Assembly: GCF_000203935.1 (NCBI RefSeq) | Contig: NC_008577.1 | Coordinates: 2,046,001 to 2,110,000 of the forward strand | Origin: Shewanella sp. ANA-3 | GTDB taxonomy: Bacteria > Pseudomonadota > Gammaproteobacteria > Enterobacterales > Shewanellaceae | Length of the DNA stretch: 64,000 bases | Direction of reading: 5' to 3' | In this document: one piece after another, positions 9,662 to 23,681 of the stretch | Position numbering within the stretch: position 1 is the stretch's first letter | Layout of the letters: every line of letters begins with the position of its first letter | Notes under the pieces: model-generated | Seen by the model: only the letters and a program-made list of their open reading frames with translations | Told to the model about the DNA's origin: nothing | Databases searched by the model: none | Made by a program: the position numbers and the translations under genes

Positions 9662-10696
9662 TTAAGCTTTTGCCGCTTGATAAATGGCACGGGCCATTTC
9701 GTCTGCAACCGCCGCAGTAGTGCGGTTTTCAGCATCGGCTTTAGTGAAAATCTTCAGCAATGTATTGTAGATTTCTCTGACCTTAGCTTCTGATTTCGCC
9801 GCGTCATAGTCTTTTTCAAATGACACGTTGATGATACCGCCAGCGTTAATCACATAGTCTGGTGCATACAGAATGCCCATTTCTTTTAACTGCTCGCCAT
9901 GGCGAACTTCGGCTAATTGGTTGTTGGCGCAACCGGCAACAATCTTAGCTTTAAGCTGTGGCAAGGTCACATCGTTTAAGGTGGCACCTAATGCACATGG
10001 CGCATAGACATCAACGTCTTGGGCATAGATATCCTGTGGGGCAACGACGATGGCGCCAAAGTCGGTAGCCACTTTGTCGAGTGAAGCTTGGTGAATATCG
10101 GTGACGATAAGCTCTGCACCTTCTTCATGCAGGTGTTTACACAGGTAGTAACCTACATGGCCCACACCTTGAACGGCAATTTTAAGGCCTTTTAAGCTGT
10201 CTAAACCGAGTTTGTGTTTAACGGCTGCTTTGATCCCTAAATAGGTGCCTAATGCAGTAAAGGGTGATGGATCGCCGCTCTTGCCTTCAAGACCCGCCAT
10301 GTATGGGGTTTCTTGATGGGCGATCATGATATCCGCTGTAGTGGTACCTACGTCTTCTGCTGAATAGTAACGTCCACCCAGGCTATTGATAAAACGGCCA
10401 AAAGCACGGAAGAGGGCTTCGCGATCAGGGCGCTTAGGATCGGCAATAATTACTGACTTACCACCACCCATAGTCAAACCTGCGAGGGCGTTTTTGTACG
10501 TCATACCGCGGGAGAGGCGTAATACGTCTGTCAGGGCTTCATCGTCGGATTGGTAGTTCCACATCCGACAGCCACCCACAGCAGGACCTAAGTTGGTGTT
10601 ATGGATGGCAACGATGGCTTTTAAGCCACTCTCTTTATCATGACAGAATACGACCTGTTCATGTTCATCAAAGGATACATGATTAAATACAGCCAC
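9662..10696 (-). CDS. ldh: Leucine dehydrogenase (Glu/Leu/Phe/Val dehydrogenase family)
   Basis: The GTG at 10696 gives 344 residues and has a GGAGAAC Shine-Dalgarno; an in-frame GTG seven codons upstream overlaps that site and is less likely. Lys68 (MTYKNALAGL) and Lys80 (MGGGKSVI) correspond to the substrate and catalytic lysines of Bacillus leucine dehydrogenase. The NAD fold has GVGHVG at 177-182. The enzyme reversibly deaminates leucine and other branched-chain amino acids to 2-oxo acids with NAD, the entry step to branched-chain degradation. The gene appears monocistronic. Together with gdhB at the right edge it shows capacity for amino-acid catabolism. Confidence 0.92.
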   Translation of the reverse strand: MAVFNHVSFDEHEQVVFCHDKESGLKAIVAIHNTNLGPAVGGCRMWNYQSDDEALTDVLRLSRGMTYKNALAGLTMGGGKSVIIADPKRPDREALFRAFGRFINSLGGRYYSAEDVGTTTADIMIAHQETPYMAGLEGKSGDPSPFTALGTYLGIKAAVKHKLGLDSLKGLKIAVQGVGHVGYYLCKHLHEEGAELIVTDIHQASLDKVATDFGAIVVAPQDIYAQDVDVYAPCALGATLNDVTLPQLKAKIVAGCANNQLAEVRHGEQLKEMGILYAPDYVINAGGIINVSFEKDYDAAKSEAKVREIYNTLLKIFTKADAENRTTAAVADEMARAIYQAAKA

Positions 10697-10975
10697 GTGA
10701 AGTTCTCCGCTATACACAATAAAACGTCGATGGAATCACTTCCCATCGACAGCTCGTTATATTTATTGCAGAACCATAGCATTTAGCGATACTCTCAACC
10801 ATGCATAATGACCGAATAAATAGATTATTTGTGGCAATCTAGCTTTCCACTTTACGTAAACGTAAGGTTTTTAGTGTGAAACCAGTTTTTACTGGGATAA
10901 TCTCAGACATTAGAACGATTCGCGTGCTGTCCCAAGAATGAGAGCCGCGTAATAACAATAAGATAGGACGGAAGT

Positions 10976-11434
10976 ATGACTGAACAAGCTGTCGACCAGG
11001 CTCAACCAACAATCTCTCCAGAAGAAATGGAGAAACTGCGCCAAGAGTGGGTCAGAACTCAATTCCAAAAAGCGAACCGTTTTTTAGCGGAAAAAGGGGT
11101 GATCCCAAGCAAAGTGTTAGCCGACGAAAGCCGTTATCTGGCGCCTTATTTAGCGATTTGGAAAATGGAATCTAAGCGTCCTTCGGCCAAAACCTATTGG
11201 GTGATGTCTGGCGATTTACCGTCGGATTTTGTCGACGTCAAAGTCGCGAAAACGGCGCGCGATGCGATTCGTCACTTCTCTATGATGTGGCAGATGCAGG
11301 CCGAAAACCTGATCCGCTCAGGCGCGGTTCAACGTGATGCGACGCAGGCAAAATTTGCGCAGTTATTAGTATCACGTGCTGAGAGCTTGTATCGTATGCA
11401 CAATGACGAAAAGCTTTGGAATACCAATGCTTAA
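10976..11434 (+). CDS. Conserved protein, possibly DUF4826
   Basis: A 152-residue, mostly helical soluble protein, divergent from ldh. It starts at an ATG preceded by GGACGGAAGT. Recognisable segments are a charged N-terminus with EEMEKLRQEW, a central LAPYLAIWKMES, then YWVMSGDLPSDFV and a helical C-terminus ending KLWNTNA. The pattern resembles small proteins I know from Alteromonadales as DUF4826, but this assignment is from memory and weak. No catalytic motif, signal peptide or membrane segment is visible, and no function is proposed. Confidence 0.65.
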   Translation: MTEQAVDQAQPTISPEEMEKLRQEWVRTQFQKANRFLAEKGVIPSKVLADESRYLAPYLAIWKMESKRPSAKTYWVMSGDLPSDFVDVKVAKTARDAIRHFSMMWQMQAENLIRSGAVQRDATQAKFAQLLVSRAESLYRMHNDEKLWNTNA

Positions 11435-11454
11435 TTTAGTGTTAGCGTAAAACT

Positions 11455-11483
11455 AAAGGCACTCAGTTGAGTGCCTTTATTGT
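11455..11483. terminator. Bidirectional terminator between convergent genes
   Basis: The stem AAAGGCACTCA/TGAGTGCCTTT (11455-11465 with 11468-11478) lies between the plus-strand gene ending at 11434 and roxA ending at 11531. It has A/T tracts on both sides. Confidence 0.8.
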
Positions 11484-11530
11484 TTTGGGTGACGCTAATC
11501 TGTCGACCTAACGCAATAGTGAGCTAAGGC

Positions 11531-12670
11531 TTAAGCTTCATCGTCACTTAAATAATATAAGCCTTGATTGATAAGCTTAAGCAGTAGTTCTTGCACTTCA
11601 GCATGCTCACACAGTGCCATGGCGCTGTCGCTATCAAAGCTGACATGATCGCTTAACTGGATTAACACGGCTTCTGGCGTATTGGGCAGCTCATAAATTT
11701 CGCCATTGATGAATAAGCGTGATTGAGTGTCGTTTTCTAAGCGCAGCACTTTTAAGCCACCGATACGATTAACGCCGGCACCTTGCTCGAAGGCATCCTG
11801 CAGATCGTCGGCGTTATAGGCTTCTTCACCCTCGCAAATATCCAGTTCAAAACGGTTTTGACTCAACAGTTTACCTAGCACCACTTGGTAGCTTGTTGGA
11901 TCTTGGGCGAGCTGACTTAAGAGCGACATGATCCCGAGCTGATGATCTTGACTGATCACGCCAGGATTTGCAGGCTCAGTCGCCGAGGTAAAACGCTGCT
12001 GACCTAAGTTATTGTCGAGCAAGTAATCGGCAACTTCACTGGCGAGCTCCTGTTGGCTCGGCGCACGGTAACCAATTGAATAGCTTAAGGCTAAGGTTAA
12101 GGTTTCACCGCAGTGTGGGTAGCCAGGCGGAATATATAGCACGTCGCCTTTTTCTAATACCACGTCGATGATTGGCTCGAAGTCTTCCACCAGTGGCGAG
12201 TTCGGGTTGCCGCCACGGCGTTGTTGCGGCGTATTAGCTCCCACAGTCCAGCGACGCTCGCCTTCACCTTGGATGATAAACACATCGTAGTTATCAACGT
12301 GTGGACCGACACCGCCACTCGGGGTCGCGAAGGACACCATCAAATCATCGAATCGCCAGTCGGGCAGAAAACGAAACGCTTCCACTAACGGCTGAGAGTC
12401 CGGATACCAGTGGTTTACGGCTTGCACCAGTAATTGCCAGTGGGTTTCACCGTAATTGTCGTAATCCTCGAACGGACCTTGGATCACTTCCCAGTTGTCT
12501 TTTTGAGTGACCACAATGCGCGAGGTGATTTCTTCTTCACAGGCAAGGCCTGCAAGCTCATCGGCGCTGATCGGATCTTCAAAGTCAGGGAAAGCCCCCT
12601 TGATGACTACAGGTTTTTGTTGCCAGTGTTCCTTGAGGAATTGGGCGATATCGAGATTGAGTGTATACAT
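11531..12670 (-). CDS. roxA: Ribosomal protein L16 arginine hydroxylase (JmjC 2-oxoglutarate oxygenase)
   Basis: A 379-residue protein, close to E. coli YcfD/RoxA (373). The JmjC cupin core has the Fe(II) ligands His124 and Asp126 in GPHVDNYD and the distal histidine 186 in PPGYPHCGE, essentially the E. coli positions. RoxA hydroxylates an arginine of ribosomal protein L16 using O2 and 2-oxoglutarate. After the JmjC domain comes the dimerisation region and a winged-helix-like C-terminus. In E. coli ycfD also lies near purB, hflD and mnmA, which supports orthology. It starts 127 bases past the end of purB on the same strand and may be read through from it. Confidence 0.9.
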   Translation of the reverse strand: MYTLNLDIAQFLKEHWQQKPVVIKGAFPDFEDPISADELAGLACEEEITSRIVVTQKDNWEVIQGPFEDYDNYGETHWQLLVQAVNHWYPDSQPLVEAFRFLPDWRFDDLMVSFATPSGGVGPHVDNYDVFIIQGEGERRWTVGANTPQQRRGGNPNSPLVEDFEPIIDVVLEKGDVLYIPPGYPHCGETLTLALSYSIGYRAPSQQELASEVADYLLDNNLGQQRFTSATEPANPGVISQDHQLGIMSLLSQLAQDPTSYQVVLGKLLSQNRFELDICEGEEAYNADDLQDAFEQGAGVNRIGGLKVLRLENDTQSRLFINGEIYELPNTPEAVLIQLSDHVSFDSDSAMALCEHAEVQELLLKLINQGLYYLSDDEA

Positions 12671-12796
12671 AGTGTCAAAAAAGGCGACTACAACGAATGT
12701 AACCGCCTTAATCCTTATTTGTGGCTGATAAACAATATCAGCTCGCGAATGTTTGCTCTTGCTACTTTGTGAGCAAACCCCGCAGAGCTAAAAATA

Positions 12797-14188
<1,392 letters not shown>

Positions 14189-14196
14189 TTATTTTA

Positions 14197-14814
14197 TTAT
14201 AGGGTAAGACTTTTCTTGGCTGTGTCTATGATGGCTTTACGGGCGAAGACTAAGTGTCGACGTTTACCGCCCAGTTGTCGCCATAACACGGCGCTGCGCA
14301 TGGCTGCGAGCAGCAGGGCGCGAATTTTGTGTTGTACCAGTGGACGTTGCAGACACAGCGGATTGCCTGAGATCTGAATCTTAGGTCCAAGATTACTGAT
14401 AATGTCGCTATAAATACTGGCTAGATTAGCAATGACTTGCTCGTCGGTGATCGCAAAATGATGTAGCTGACGATTCACTTGATTGATGCGTTCGGCAAGC
14501 ATGGCTAACCCGCTGTTCGAGCGAGTTAATTTACGTTCAAGTGCCAAAATGCCGACCAGATAGCGGGTGATTTCCACATCCTTTTGACTGCTGTCGCCCA
14601 GTTGGTTTAACACCAACTGATAACCTTTGTGCAGGGCAGCCTTGTCTTGATAGACATCGGCGGCGCTTTCAGGATCTGTCACTAAAATAGTGTTTAAGCT
14701 GGCCGCCAGCTCATCCGTGTCACTCTCACCATGACGGGCTAAATGCTGAACTTGCGCAATGGCCTGCAGTATTCCTGCAAAGGCCATAGTGCGATTATGG
14801 AGCTGCTCGTTCAC
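14197..14814 (-). CDS. hflD: High frequency lysogenization protein HflD
   Basis: A 205-residue helical protein with the HflD length and position between mnmA and purB, as in E. coli. It starts with GTG at 14814, only three bases after the mnmA stop, so translation is probably coupled. In E. coli HflD is peripheral to the inner membrane, binds lambda CII and affects lysogenisation; its role for the cell itself is poorly known. Conserved-looking stretches are [13 protein letters not shown] at the N-terminus and [19 protein letters not shown] near the C-terminus. Confidence 0.92.
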   Translation of the reverse strand: MNEQLHNRTMAFAGILQAIAQVQHLARHGESDTDELAASLNTILVTDPESAADVYQDKAALHKGYQLVLNQLGDSSQKDVEITRYLVGILALERKLTRSNSGLAMLAERINQVNRQLHHFAITDEQVIANLASIYSDIISNLGPKIQISGNPLCLQRPLVQHKIRALLLAAMRSAVLWRQLGGKRRHLVFARKAIIDTAKKSLTL

Positions 14815-14817
14815 GGC

Positions 14818-15936
14818 TTATCCTCGGATCAGTTGATCGATTATCCCGCCACCTAGGCACACTTCGCCATCGTAGAATACCGCTGATTGGCCAGGCGTCA
14901 CGGCGGCAACAGGCTCGTCAAACACCACCTTGAGGGTATTGTCATCAAGATAGGTGAGGGTGCAGGGGATATCCTGTTGGCGGTAACGGGTTTTCACCAC
15001 AATCTGGCTGCCTTCGGCGGGACCTTTGCGGTCGACCCAATGCAATTGATTGACGAGCATGCCGTTGGACATCAAACGCGGGTGATGCCCACCTTGGCCA
15101 ACCACCAAGACATTACGTTTGAGATCTTTATCGACCACGTACCAAGGATCGTCGTTGCTGTTTTTCATGCCGCCAATGCCCAGACCTTTACGTTGACCTA
15201 AGGTCTGGTACATCAAGCCTTGGTGCTTGCCAATGATTTCGCCTTCGGCGGTTTCGATATTGCCAGGTTGCGCCGGTAAGTAATTACCTAAGAACTCAGT
15301 GAATTTACGTTCACCGATAAAGCAAATGCCGGTGCTGTCCTTCTTATCATGGGTAATTAAGCCCATTTTCTTAGCGATTTCACGCACTTCGTGCTTTTCG
15401 AGTTCACCGACGGGGAACAGGCTCCGCGCCACTTGTTCATGGCTTAAGGTATACAGGAAGTAGCTCTGATCCTTGTTGTTATCGACACCGCGTAGCATTT
15501 GCGTGGTGCCATCGGCATTATCGCGGCGGCGCACATAGTGACCCATGGCGATGTAGTCGGCATCGAGGATATCGTCGGCAAAGTCTAAAAAGGCTTTAAA
15601 TTTGATTTCTTTGTTGCACATGATGTCGGGGTTAGGGGTACGACCCGCCTTGTATTCGGCGAGGAAATACTCGAACACATTGTCCCAATATTCGGCGGCA
15701 AAGTTGACCGTGTGCAGTTTGATCCCAAGCTTGTCGCAAACGGCTTGAGCATCCTTTAAATCTTCGGCGGCCGCGCAATACTCGTCGTTGTCATCTTCTT
15801 CCCAGTTCTTCATGAAAAGGCCTTCAACCTGATAGCCTTGCTGCATAAGCAAATAGGCTGAAACAGATGAATCAACACCGCCGGACATGCCGACAATGAC
15901 TTTTTTTCCTGTATGAGTGGGTTCGATTGATGTCAT
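14818..15936 (-). CDS. mnmA: tRNA-specific 2-thiouridylase
   Basis: From the ATG at 15936, with AGGATCT just upstream, the protein has 372 residues (E. coli 368). The frame is open a further 39 codons but that stretch does not resemble MnmA. The PP-loop SGGVDSS begins at residue 18. The catalytic cysteines are Cys107 in MCNKE and Cys205 in GICFIGER. MnmA adenylates U34 of Lys, Glu and Gln tRNAs and inserts sulfur delivered by TusE/IscS. A 221-base leader separates it from nudJ, so it may have its own promoter. Confidence 0.96.
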   Translation of the reverse strand: MTSIEPTHTGKKVIVGMSGGVDSSVSAYLLMQQGYQVEGLFMKNWEEDDNDEYCAAAEDLKDAQAVCDKLGIKLHTVNFAAEYWDNVFEYFLAEYKAGRTPNPDIMCNKEIKFKAFLDFADDILDADYIAMGHYVRRRDNADGTTQMLRGVDNNKDQSYFLYTLSHEQVARSLFPVGELEKHEVREIAKKMGLITHDKKDSTGICFIGERKFTEFLGNYLPAQPGNIETAEGEIIGKHQGLMYQTLGQRKGLGIGGMKNSNDDPWYVVDKDLKRNVLVVGQGGHHPRLMSNGMLVNQLHWVDRKGPAEGSQIVVKTRYRQQDIPCTLTYLDDNTLKVVFDEPVAAVTPGQSAVFYDGEVCLGGGIIDQLIRG

Positions 15937-16157
15937 AGATCCTAAAAACCATTGAGTATATGTATTGGTTAGCCGTGAGAATGACTCACCTTGGTTGGCC
16001 ACTCTCACGTTAAAATCTGCGTTTTCGCTTTGACTGTGTTTGATGGCAGGCAAGCGGGCGATTCATCGAGCGAGTGTTTGCTAAAACAGCGCTTAAATGC
16101 CGTGTTGAATCGCTAATTTACGCGGGGGCATATTCTATCACGCCTTGTCGCTTGGGG

Positions 16158-16649
16158 CTATCTTTGACATCCCGTCAGACGCTGACTATTGAGTAATTCG
16201 AGGGAATAGGTTTGCCCCTGTTGCTGCTGATGGCGGTAATCCTTAAGGCAATCGAGCACTAATGGGCTACGAAGTTGTTGCGTTTTGGCCTCGATTTGCT
16301 CAAAGCTCAGCCAATGGGCGGCATCAATATCCCCATCCTGTGGCTGAGGTGGGAGCAGCGCATCGACTTGTACAAAAAAGGTAAAGCGCACAAAAGCGAG
16401 GGCTTCACTGGCACTAAACTGATAAATCCCCACTAAACCCTGCGGCTCAAGAGTAAGCCCAGTTTCTTCGAACACTTCACGTTTACAGGCCTGGATCAGA
16501 CTCTCATTCGCTTCTAAATGTCCGGCGGGCTGGTTAAAGCGCTGCTCGCCATCAATCCACTCTTCTACCAACAGATACTTATCTTCGGTAGGAGCGTGGA
16601 TAATACAGGCCACAGTCACATTGGGTTTGTATCTGAGTTTTTCTGCCAC
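16158..16649 (-). CDS. nudJ: Nudix hydrolase NudJ (thiamine pyrophosphate / nucleotide phosphatase)
   Basis: The Nudix box is complete: GHLEANES, then a seven-residue spacer leading to REVFEETGL, so the catalytic glutamates are present. The start chosen is the GTG at 16649, with AAAGGTGA at suitable spacing; a GTG three codons upstream lies inside that site. This gives 163 residues, against about 153 for E. coli NudJ (YmfB), which hydrolyses HMP-PP, thiamine pyrophosphate and nucleoside tri/diphosphates. The position between mnmA and rluE is that of E. coli, which supports the NudJ assignment over other Nudix families. Confidence 0.88.
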   Translation of the reverse strand: MAEKLRYKPNVTVACIIHAPTEDKYLLVEEWIDGEQRFNQPAGHLEANESLIQACKREVFEETGLTLEPQGLVGIYQFSASEALAFVRFTFFVQVDALLPPQPQDGDIDAAHWLSFEQIEAKTQQLRSPLVLDCLKDYRHQQQQGQTYSLELLNSQRLTGCQR

Positions 16650-16722
16650 GCTAATCACCTTTTTATCTGTTGGCTGGGCACAATGACATCCTGTTTATTG
16701 CATTCGCAGTGTTGTTAAATCA

Positions 16723-17532
16723 TTAAGCCTTTTGAGTCACTTGGATGCATTTATGCTCACCCGTGGCTAAATCATCTAGACTCCATTGGCCTATTTTATA
16801 ACGAATGAGTCTTAAGGTTGGAAAACCAATATGGGCCGTCATCCGCCGAACTTGGCGATTGCGTCCTTCATGGATTTGAATCTCCAGCCAAGTGGTAGGG
16901 ATGTTTTTTCGCTCACGAATCGGCGGATTACGCGGCCAAACATTCGGCGTCGCCATGATGCTGACCTTAGCGGGGAGTGTTATACCATCTTTTAATTCAA
17001 CCCCTTGGCGCAATTTTGCTAAATCCGCATCCGTGGGTTCTCCCTCGACTTGCACCCAATAGGTTTTAAAGGTTTTCTTTTTCGGCTCAGTGAGTTTGGC
17101 CTGAAGTTGACCATCGTTGGTGAGGAGTAACAAGCCTTCACTGTCGCGATCCAATCGTCCTGCAGCGTACACTCCCGGAATCGGGATGTAATCCTTTAAG
17201 GTTTTACGGCCTTGCTCATCGGTAAATTGGCATAGGACATCGAACGGCTTATTAAATAAGACGATCATCGGCTCGCCTTGGGGTTTTGTGCGTGCAGCCG
17301 TTGAGCGCTGTTGCGGGCGAGACTTGGCGCCGCTGCGCTCAGCACTGTTTCGCTTGGCACTGTGTCTCTCAGAATTAGCCCCTTGCTGTAAACTTGGCTT
17401 GGCATTCTTGGCGAAGGTATGGGGTTTCTTGGCGCTATTGCGGTTATCCGCCGGATTGGCGCGCCCTGTTGCGGGGCGTTTGCCGCTGGCGCGTGGGCTG
17501 GATGCGGTTGCTGGCGTGCTGTTTTTGTTCAT
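16723..17532 (-). CDS. rluE: 23S rRNA pseudouridine(2457) synthase with long basic N-terminal tail
   Basis: The RsuA/RluE-family catalytic domain covers residues 88-269. It has the nucleophile Asp128 in GRLDRDSEG, then [10 protein letters not shown], and the C-terminal motif [11 protein letters not shown]. RluE makes pseudouridine at position 2457 of 23S rRNA. The first 86 residues are a low-complexity tail rich in Ala, Lys, Arg, Ser and Pro, longer than the tail I recall for E. coli RluE. It may help rRNA binding. The gene heads the minus-strand run and lies divergent from icd, as in E. coli. Confidence 0.92.
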   Translation of the reverse strand: MNKNSTPATASSPRASGKRPATGRANPADNRNSAKKPHTFAKNAKPSLQQGANSERHSAKRNSAERSGAKSRPQQRSTAARTKPQGEPMIVLFNKPFDVLCQFTDEQGRKTLKDYIPIPGVYAAGRLDRDSEGLLLLTNDGQLQAKLTEPKKKTFKTYWVQVEGEPTDADLAKLRQGVELKDGITLPAKVSIMATPNVWPRNPPIRERKNIPTTWLEIQIHEGRNRQVRRMTAHIGFPTLRLIRYKIGQWSLDDLATGEHKCIQVTQKA

Positions 17533-20109
<2,577 letters not shown>

Positions 20110-20140
20110 CGATTTATCGTTAACTTAGCATTAATACTGA

Positions 20141-20166
20141 AAAGGCCTGCATTGCAGGCCTTTTTT
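20141..20166 (+). terminator. Rho-independent terminator of icd
   Basis: The stem AAAGGCCTGC/GCAGGCCTTT (20141-20150 with 20154-20163) has a three-base loop and is followed by T to 20166. It lies about 30 bases past the icd stop. Confidence 0.9.
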
Positions 20167-20205
20167 ATCAGACTCAATCTTTGAGAAAAGTTGTCAATCG
20201 CCCAA

Positions 20206-20236
20206 TAAAAAGGCAGGGATATAATCCCTGCCTTTT
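20206..20236 (-). terminator. Rho-independent terminator of cspD
   Basis: The stem AGGCAGGGAT/ATCCCTGCCT (20211-20220 with 20224-20233) has a three-base loop. Read on the minus strand it is followed by a T run (the A run at 20206-20210). It lies 22 bases past the cspD stop. Confidence 0.88.
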
Positions 20237-20258
20237 AGATCATTGGCCTCACCAAACG

Positions 20259-20465
20259 TTATTTTGTTGGTGAAATGGCTGAAGCGTGCATTCCTTTTGG
20301 ACCCTGTTCTACTTCGAATTGAACTGGTTGGCCTGCTTTTAGAGTTCTATAGCCTTCCATTTCAATGGTAGAATAGTGTGCAAAAACGTCCTCGCCACCT
20401 TGATCAGGGCAAATAAACCCGAATCCTTTGGCGTTGTTGAACCATTTAACAGTTCCGCTTGCCAT
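20259..20465 (-). CDS. cspD: Cold-shock-like protein CspD
   Basis: A 68-residue single cold-shock domain with RNP1 (KGFGFI) and RNP2 (VFAHYS). The VFAHYST variant and the position next to clpS-clpA identify it as CspD rather than a cold-inducible CspA. In E. coli CspD is made in stationary phase, binds single-stranded DNA and RNA and inhibits replication. It is divergent from clpS across a 193-base region that should hold both promoters. Confidence 0.9.
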   Translation of the reverse strand: MASGTVKWFNNAKGFGFICPDQGGEDVFAHYSTIEMEGYRTLKAGQPVQFEVEQGPKGMHASAISPTK

Positions 20466-20658
20466 ACTTCCACTTCCTTCTGTTGTCTACTTACCAGTAA
20501 GATAGTAAAACCTGTATAGACGGGATTGTTTCACCGTCTGAGCTACAGAATGTAAGGAGTAAAAGCGGAAGTCAAGCTAAAATTAACAAAGAGGTAACAA
20601 CTAATTAATTTGAAGATAGCAATTGGAAGAGGCCAACACGAGAGGCTAGTATTAAAAA

Positions 20659-20967
20659 ATGGGTAAGACAGGAAACATAGAACACGTTGAAGAGCGTGTG
20701 GAATCTGAGTTAATGCCACCTTCGATGTATAAGGTGATCCTCAATAATGACGATTACACTCCAATGGATTTTGTGATCGAAGTGCTGCAAATCTTCTTTC
20801 GCAAGAATGAGCAGGAAGCCACAGATATCATGTTGACTATTCATCACCAGGGAAAGGGTATCTGCGGGATTTTCCCCTACGGCATTGCAGAAACTAAGGT
20901 GATACAAGTAAATCAATTTGCAAGACAAAACCAACATCCGTTACTGTGTTCGTTAGAGAAGGCTTAA
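20659..20967 (+). CDS. clpS: ATP-dependent Clp protease adaptor ClpS
   Basis: A 102-residue protein, close to E. coli ClpS (106). The core has [20 protein letters not shown], including the N-degron pocket residues NNDDYTPM, and the [13 protein letters not shown] segment. ClpS binds proteins with N-terminal Phe, Leu, Trp or Tyr and hands them to ClpAP. The gene lies 42 bases before clpA on the same strand, so the two are co-transcribed. The Shine-Dalgarno is weak. Confidence 0.96.
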   Translation: MGKTGNIEHVEERVESELMPPSMYKVILNNDDYTPMDFVIEVLQIFFRKNEQEATDIMLTIHHQGKGICGIFPYGIAETKVIQVNQFARQNQHPLLCSLEKA

Positions 20968-21009
20968 CCGCGCTTACTCTGTTGTCAGTTGTTAATTTTG
21001 GGGGTGCTT

Positions 21010-23277
21010 ATGCTGAACAAAGATCTGGAAGTCACCTTAAATCTGGCGTTTCAGCAAGCCAGAGAGGCACGTCACGAGTATATGACAGTTGAACATCTGT
21101 TATTGGCTCTGATCGACAACCCTGCGGCTCAAGAAGCGCTAATCGCCTGTGGAGCGAATTTAGATAAACTCAGAGATGAAGTAGCAAGCTTTATCCAACA
21201 AACCACCCCAATCATTGCAGATATGGATGATGATAAAGAGACCCAGCCAACGCTTGGGTTTCAGCGGGTGCTGCAACGCGCCGTTTTCCATGTGCAGTCT
21301 TCGGGCCGCAATGAAGTCACTGGTGCCAATGTGCTGGTGGCCATTTTTAGTGAGCAAGAATCCCAAGCCGTGTATCTGCTGCGTCGCAGCGACATCAGCC
21401 GTTTAGATGTGGTGAACTATATTTCCCATGGTTTTTCAAAAAATGAGGACAGCGACGCCCATCAAGATCACGAACGCATCGAAGATCAAGCCGAAGCGGG
21501 TGAAGAGCGCAGCATGTTGTCGCAGTTTGCGAGCAATTTAAACCAGCTTGCAAAACAAGGGATTATCGACCCACTCATCGGCCGCGATCAAGAAATTGAA
21601 CGGGCAATTCAGACCCTATGCCGTCGCCGTAAAAATAATCCGCTATTGGTGGGTGAGGCCGGTGTGGGTAAAACTGCGATTGCTGAAGGCTTAGCCTATC
21701 GAATCGTTAATAATCAAGTGCCAGAGGTGATGTCGCAGGCGACGGTTTATTCCCTCGACTTAGGCTCCTTGCTTGCTGGCACTAAATACCGTGGCGATTT
21801 CGAAAAACGTTTCAAGAGTCTGCTTAAGGAGCTTAGCGCCGATAAGCACGCTATTTTATTTATCGATGAAATTCACACCATCATTGGTGCGGGCGCCGCA
21901 TCGGGTGGGGTGATGGATGCGTCGAACCTGCTTAAGCCGTTATTATCGAGCGGTAACTTGCGCTGCATGGGCTCGACCACCTTCCAAGAATATCAAAGTA
22001 TTTTTGAGAAGGACCGGGCATTGGCGCGTCGTTTCCAAAAGGTTGATATCAATGAGCCTTCAGTGGCCGAAACCACGAAAATTCTGATGGGGCTCAAGGC
22101 CAAGTACGAAGAGTACCACGGGGTGCGTTATACCCAAGCGGCGATTAACAGCGCGGCTGAGCTGTCGGCAAAACACATCAATGACCGGCATTTACCCGAT
22201 AAAGCCATCGATGTGATCGATGAGGCGGGTGCGCGCATGGCCATGTTGCCACAGAGCAAACGTAAGAAAACCATAGGTCAGGCCGAGATTGAAACCATAG
22301 TGGCTAAGATTGCTCGGATCCCAGAAAAGTCTGTGTCTGCTACGGACAAAGACTTACTGCGTAATCTTGAGCGCAATCTCAAGATGGTAGTCTTTGGTCA
22401 AGATAAGGCGATTGAGTCATTAAGTTCGGCGATTCGCTTATCTCGCAGTGGATTAGGTACCGATAAAAAGCCTGTGGGCAGCTTCTTATTTGCAGGCCCA
22501 ACAGGGGTTGGTAAGACAGAAGTCACCAATCAGTTAGCCAGTTGCCTTGGCATGAAACTGGTTCGCTTCGATATGTCTGAGTACATGGAAAGCCATACGG
22601 TTTCTCGCTTAATTGGTGCGCCTCCAGGTTATGTGGGCTACGACCAAGGTGGCTTACTTACAGATGCTGTGATTAAGAATCCCCATTGCGTGGTGCTGCT
22701 CGATGAAATTGAGAAGGCTCACCCCGATGTCTATAACCTGTTGCTGCAAGTCATGGATCACGGCACCTTGACCGATAACAACGGTCGCAAGGCGGATTTT
22801 AGGCATGTCACCTTAGTGATGACGACAAACGCAGGGGTTCAGGAAACGATCCGTAAGTCCATTGGCTTTACTCAGCAGGATCATACCCAAGATGCCCTGT
22901 CGGAAATCAATCGGGTCTTTTCGCCTGAGTTCCGCAACCGCTTAGATTCCATCATTTGGTTCAACCATCTAGACATGACCATCATTGCCAAAGTGGTGGA
23001 TAAATTCTTGGTGGAATTGCAGGCGCAACTGGATGCAAAGCATGTGGTGCTTGAAGTCAGCGATGAAGCCAGAACCTTACTCGCCGAGAAAGGCTATGAT
23101 AAGAGCATGGGCGCGCGGCCAATGGCCCGTGTGGTGACTGAGCTTATCAAACGTCCGTTAGCGGATGAAATCCTCTTCGGTGAGCTTGAGCATGGCGGTA
23201 TTGCCCATGTTGATGCGAAGGAAGGGGAAATCGTTATCCACACCGAACGGCATGAGAAGAGTACCAGCAAAGCGTAA
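21010..23277 (+). CDS. clpA: ATP-dependent Clp protease ATP-binding subunit ClpA
   Basis: From the ATG at 21010, with GGGGGTG upstream, the protein has 755 residues (E. coli 758); seven codons of open frame upstream are unlikely to be used. It has the N-terminal Clp repeat domain (about 1-145), where ClpS docks, and two AAA+ modules with Walker A at 215-222 (GEAGVGKT) and 496-503 (GPTGVGKT). An IGF loop (KSIGFTQQ) for ClpP docking is in the second module. ClpA unfolds substrates and feeds them to ClpP, which is encoded elsewhere. A terminator follows at once. Confidence 0.97.
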   Translation: MLNKDLEVTLNLAFQQAREARHEYMTVEHLLLALIDNPAAQEALIACGANLDKLRDEVASFIQQTTPIIADMDDDKETQPTLGFQRVLQRAVFHVQSSGRNEVTGANVLVAIFSEQESQAVYLLRRSDISRLDVVNYISHGFSKNEDSDAHQDHERIEDQAEAGEERSMLSQFASNLNQLAKQGIIDPLIGRDQEIERAIQTLCRRRKNNPLLVGEAGVGKTAIAEGLAYRIVNNQVPEVMSQATVYSLDLGSLLAGTKYRGDFEKRFKSLLKELSADKHAILFIDEIHTIIGAGAASGGVMDASNLLKPLLSSGNLRCMGSTTFQEYQSIFEKDRALARRFQKVDINEPSVAETTKILMGLKAKYEEYHGVRYTQAAINSAAELSAKHINDRHLPDKAIDVIDEAGARMAMLPQSKRKKTIGQAEIETIVAKIARIPEKSVSATDKDLLRNLERNLKMVVFGQDKAIESLSSAIRLSRSGLGTDKKPVGSFLFAGPTGVGKTEVTNQLASCLGMKLVRFDMSEYMESHTVSRLIGAPPGYVGYDQGGLLTDAVIKNPHCVVLLDEIEKAHPDVYNLLLQVMDHGTLTDNNGRKADFRHVTLVMTTNAGVQETIRKSIGFTQQDHTQDALSEINRVFSPEFRNRLDSIIWFNHLDMTIIAKVVDKFLVELQAQLDAKHVVLEVSDEARTLLAEKGYDKSMGARPMARVVTELIKRPLADEILFGELEHGGIAHVDAKEGEIVIHTERHEKSTSKA

Positions 23278-23294
23278 ATGCTTTGAAAACCAAT

Positions 23295-23321
23295 AAAATG
23301 GCTGCAATTGCAGCCATTTTT
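23295..23321 (+). terminator. Rho-independent terminator of clpA
   Basis: AAAATGGCTGCAATTGCAGCCATTTT is a perfect palindrome followed by T. It lies 17 bases past the clpA stop. Confidence 0.85.
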
Positions 23322-23337
23322 CTGATCTTTCGCCAAC

Positions 23338-23364
23338 AAAAAAACCCGGCCTCGCCGGGTTTTT
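23338..23364 (-). terminator. Rho-independent terminator of infA
   Basis: The stem ACCCGGC/GCCGGGT (23344-23350 with 23354-23360) has a three-base loop, a run of seven A before and five T after. It works for the minus-strand infA and could back up the clpA terminator. Confidence 0.85.
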
Positions 23365-23380
23365 CAACTAAGGGGTACTA

Positions 23381-23602
<222 letters not shown>

Positions 23603-23681
23603 TTAGTTATCCCATTAGCCTTCGAATATAAAAAACGGGCGTATCATGCCGCAAATTCACCTTGCTGTAAAGGGGAAGTGC

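Noticed and set aside
14818..16053. Longer mnmA with 39 extra N-terminal residues
   Set aside because: The extra residues do not resemble MnmA, and the ATG at 15936 has a good ribosome binding site and gives the family length.
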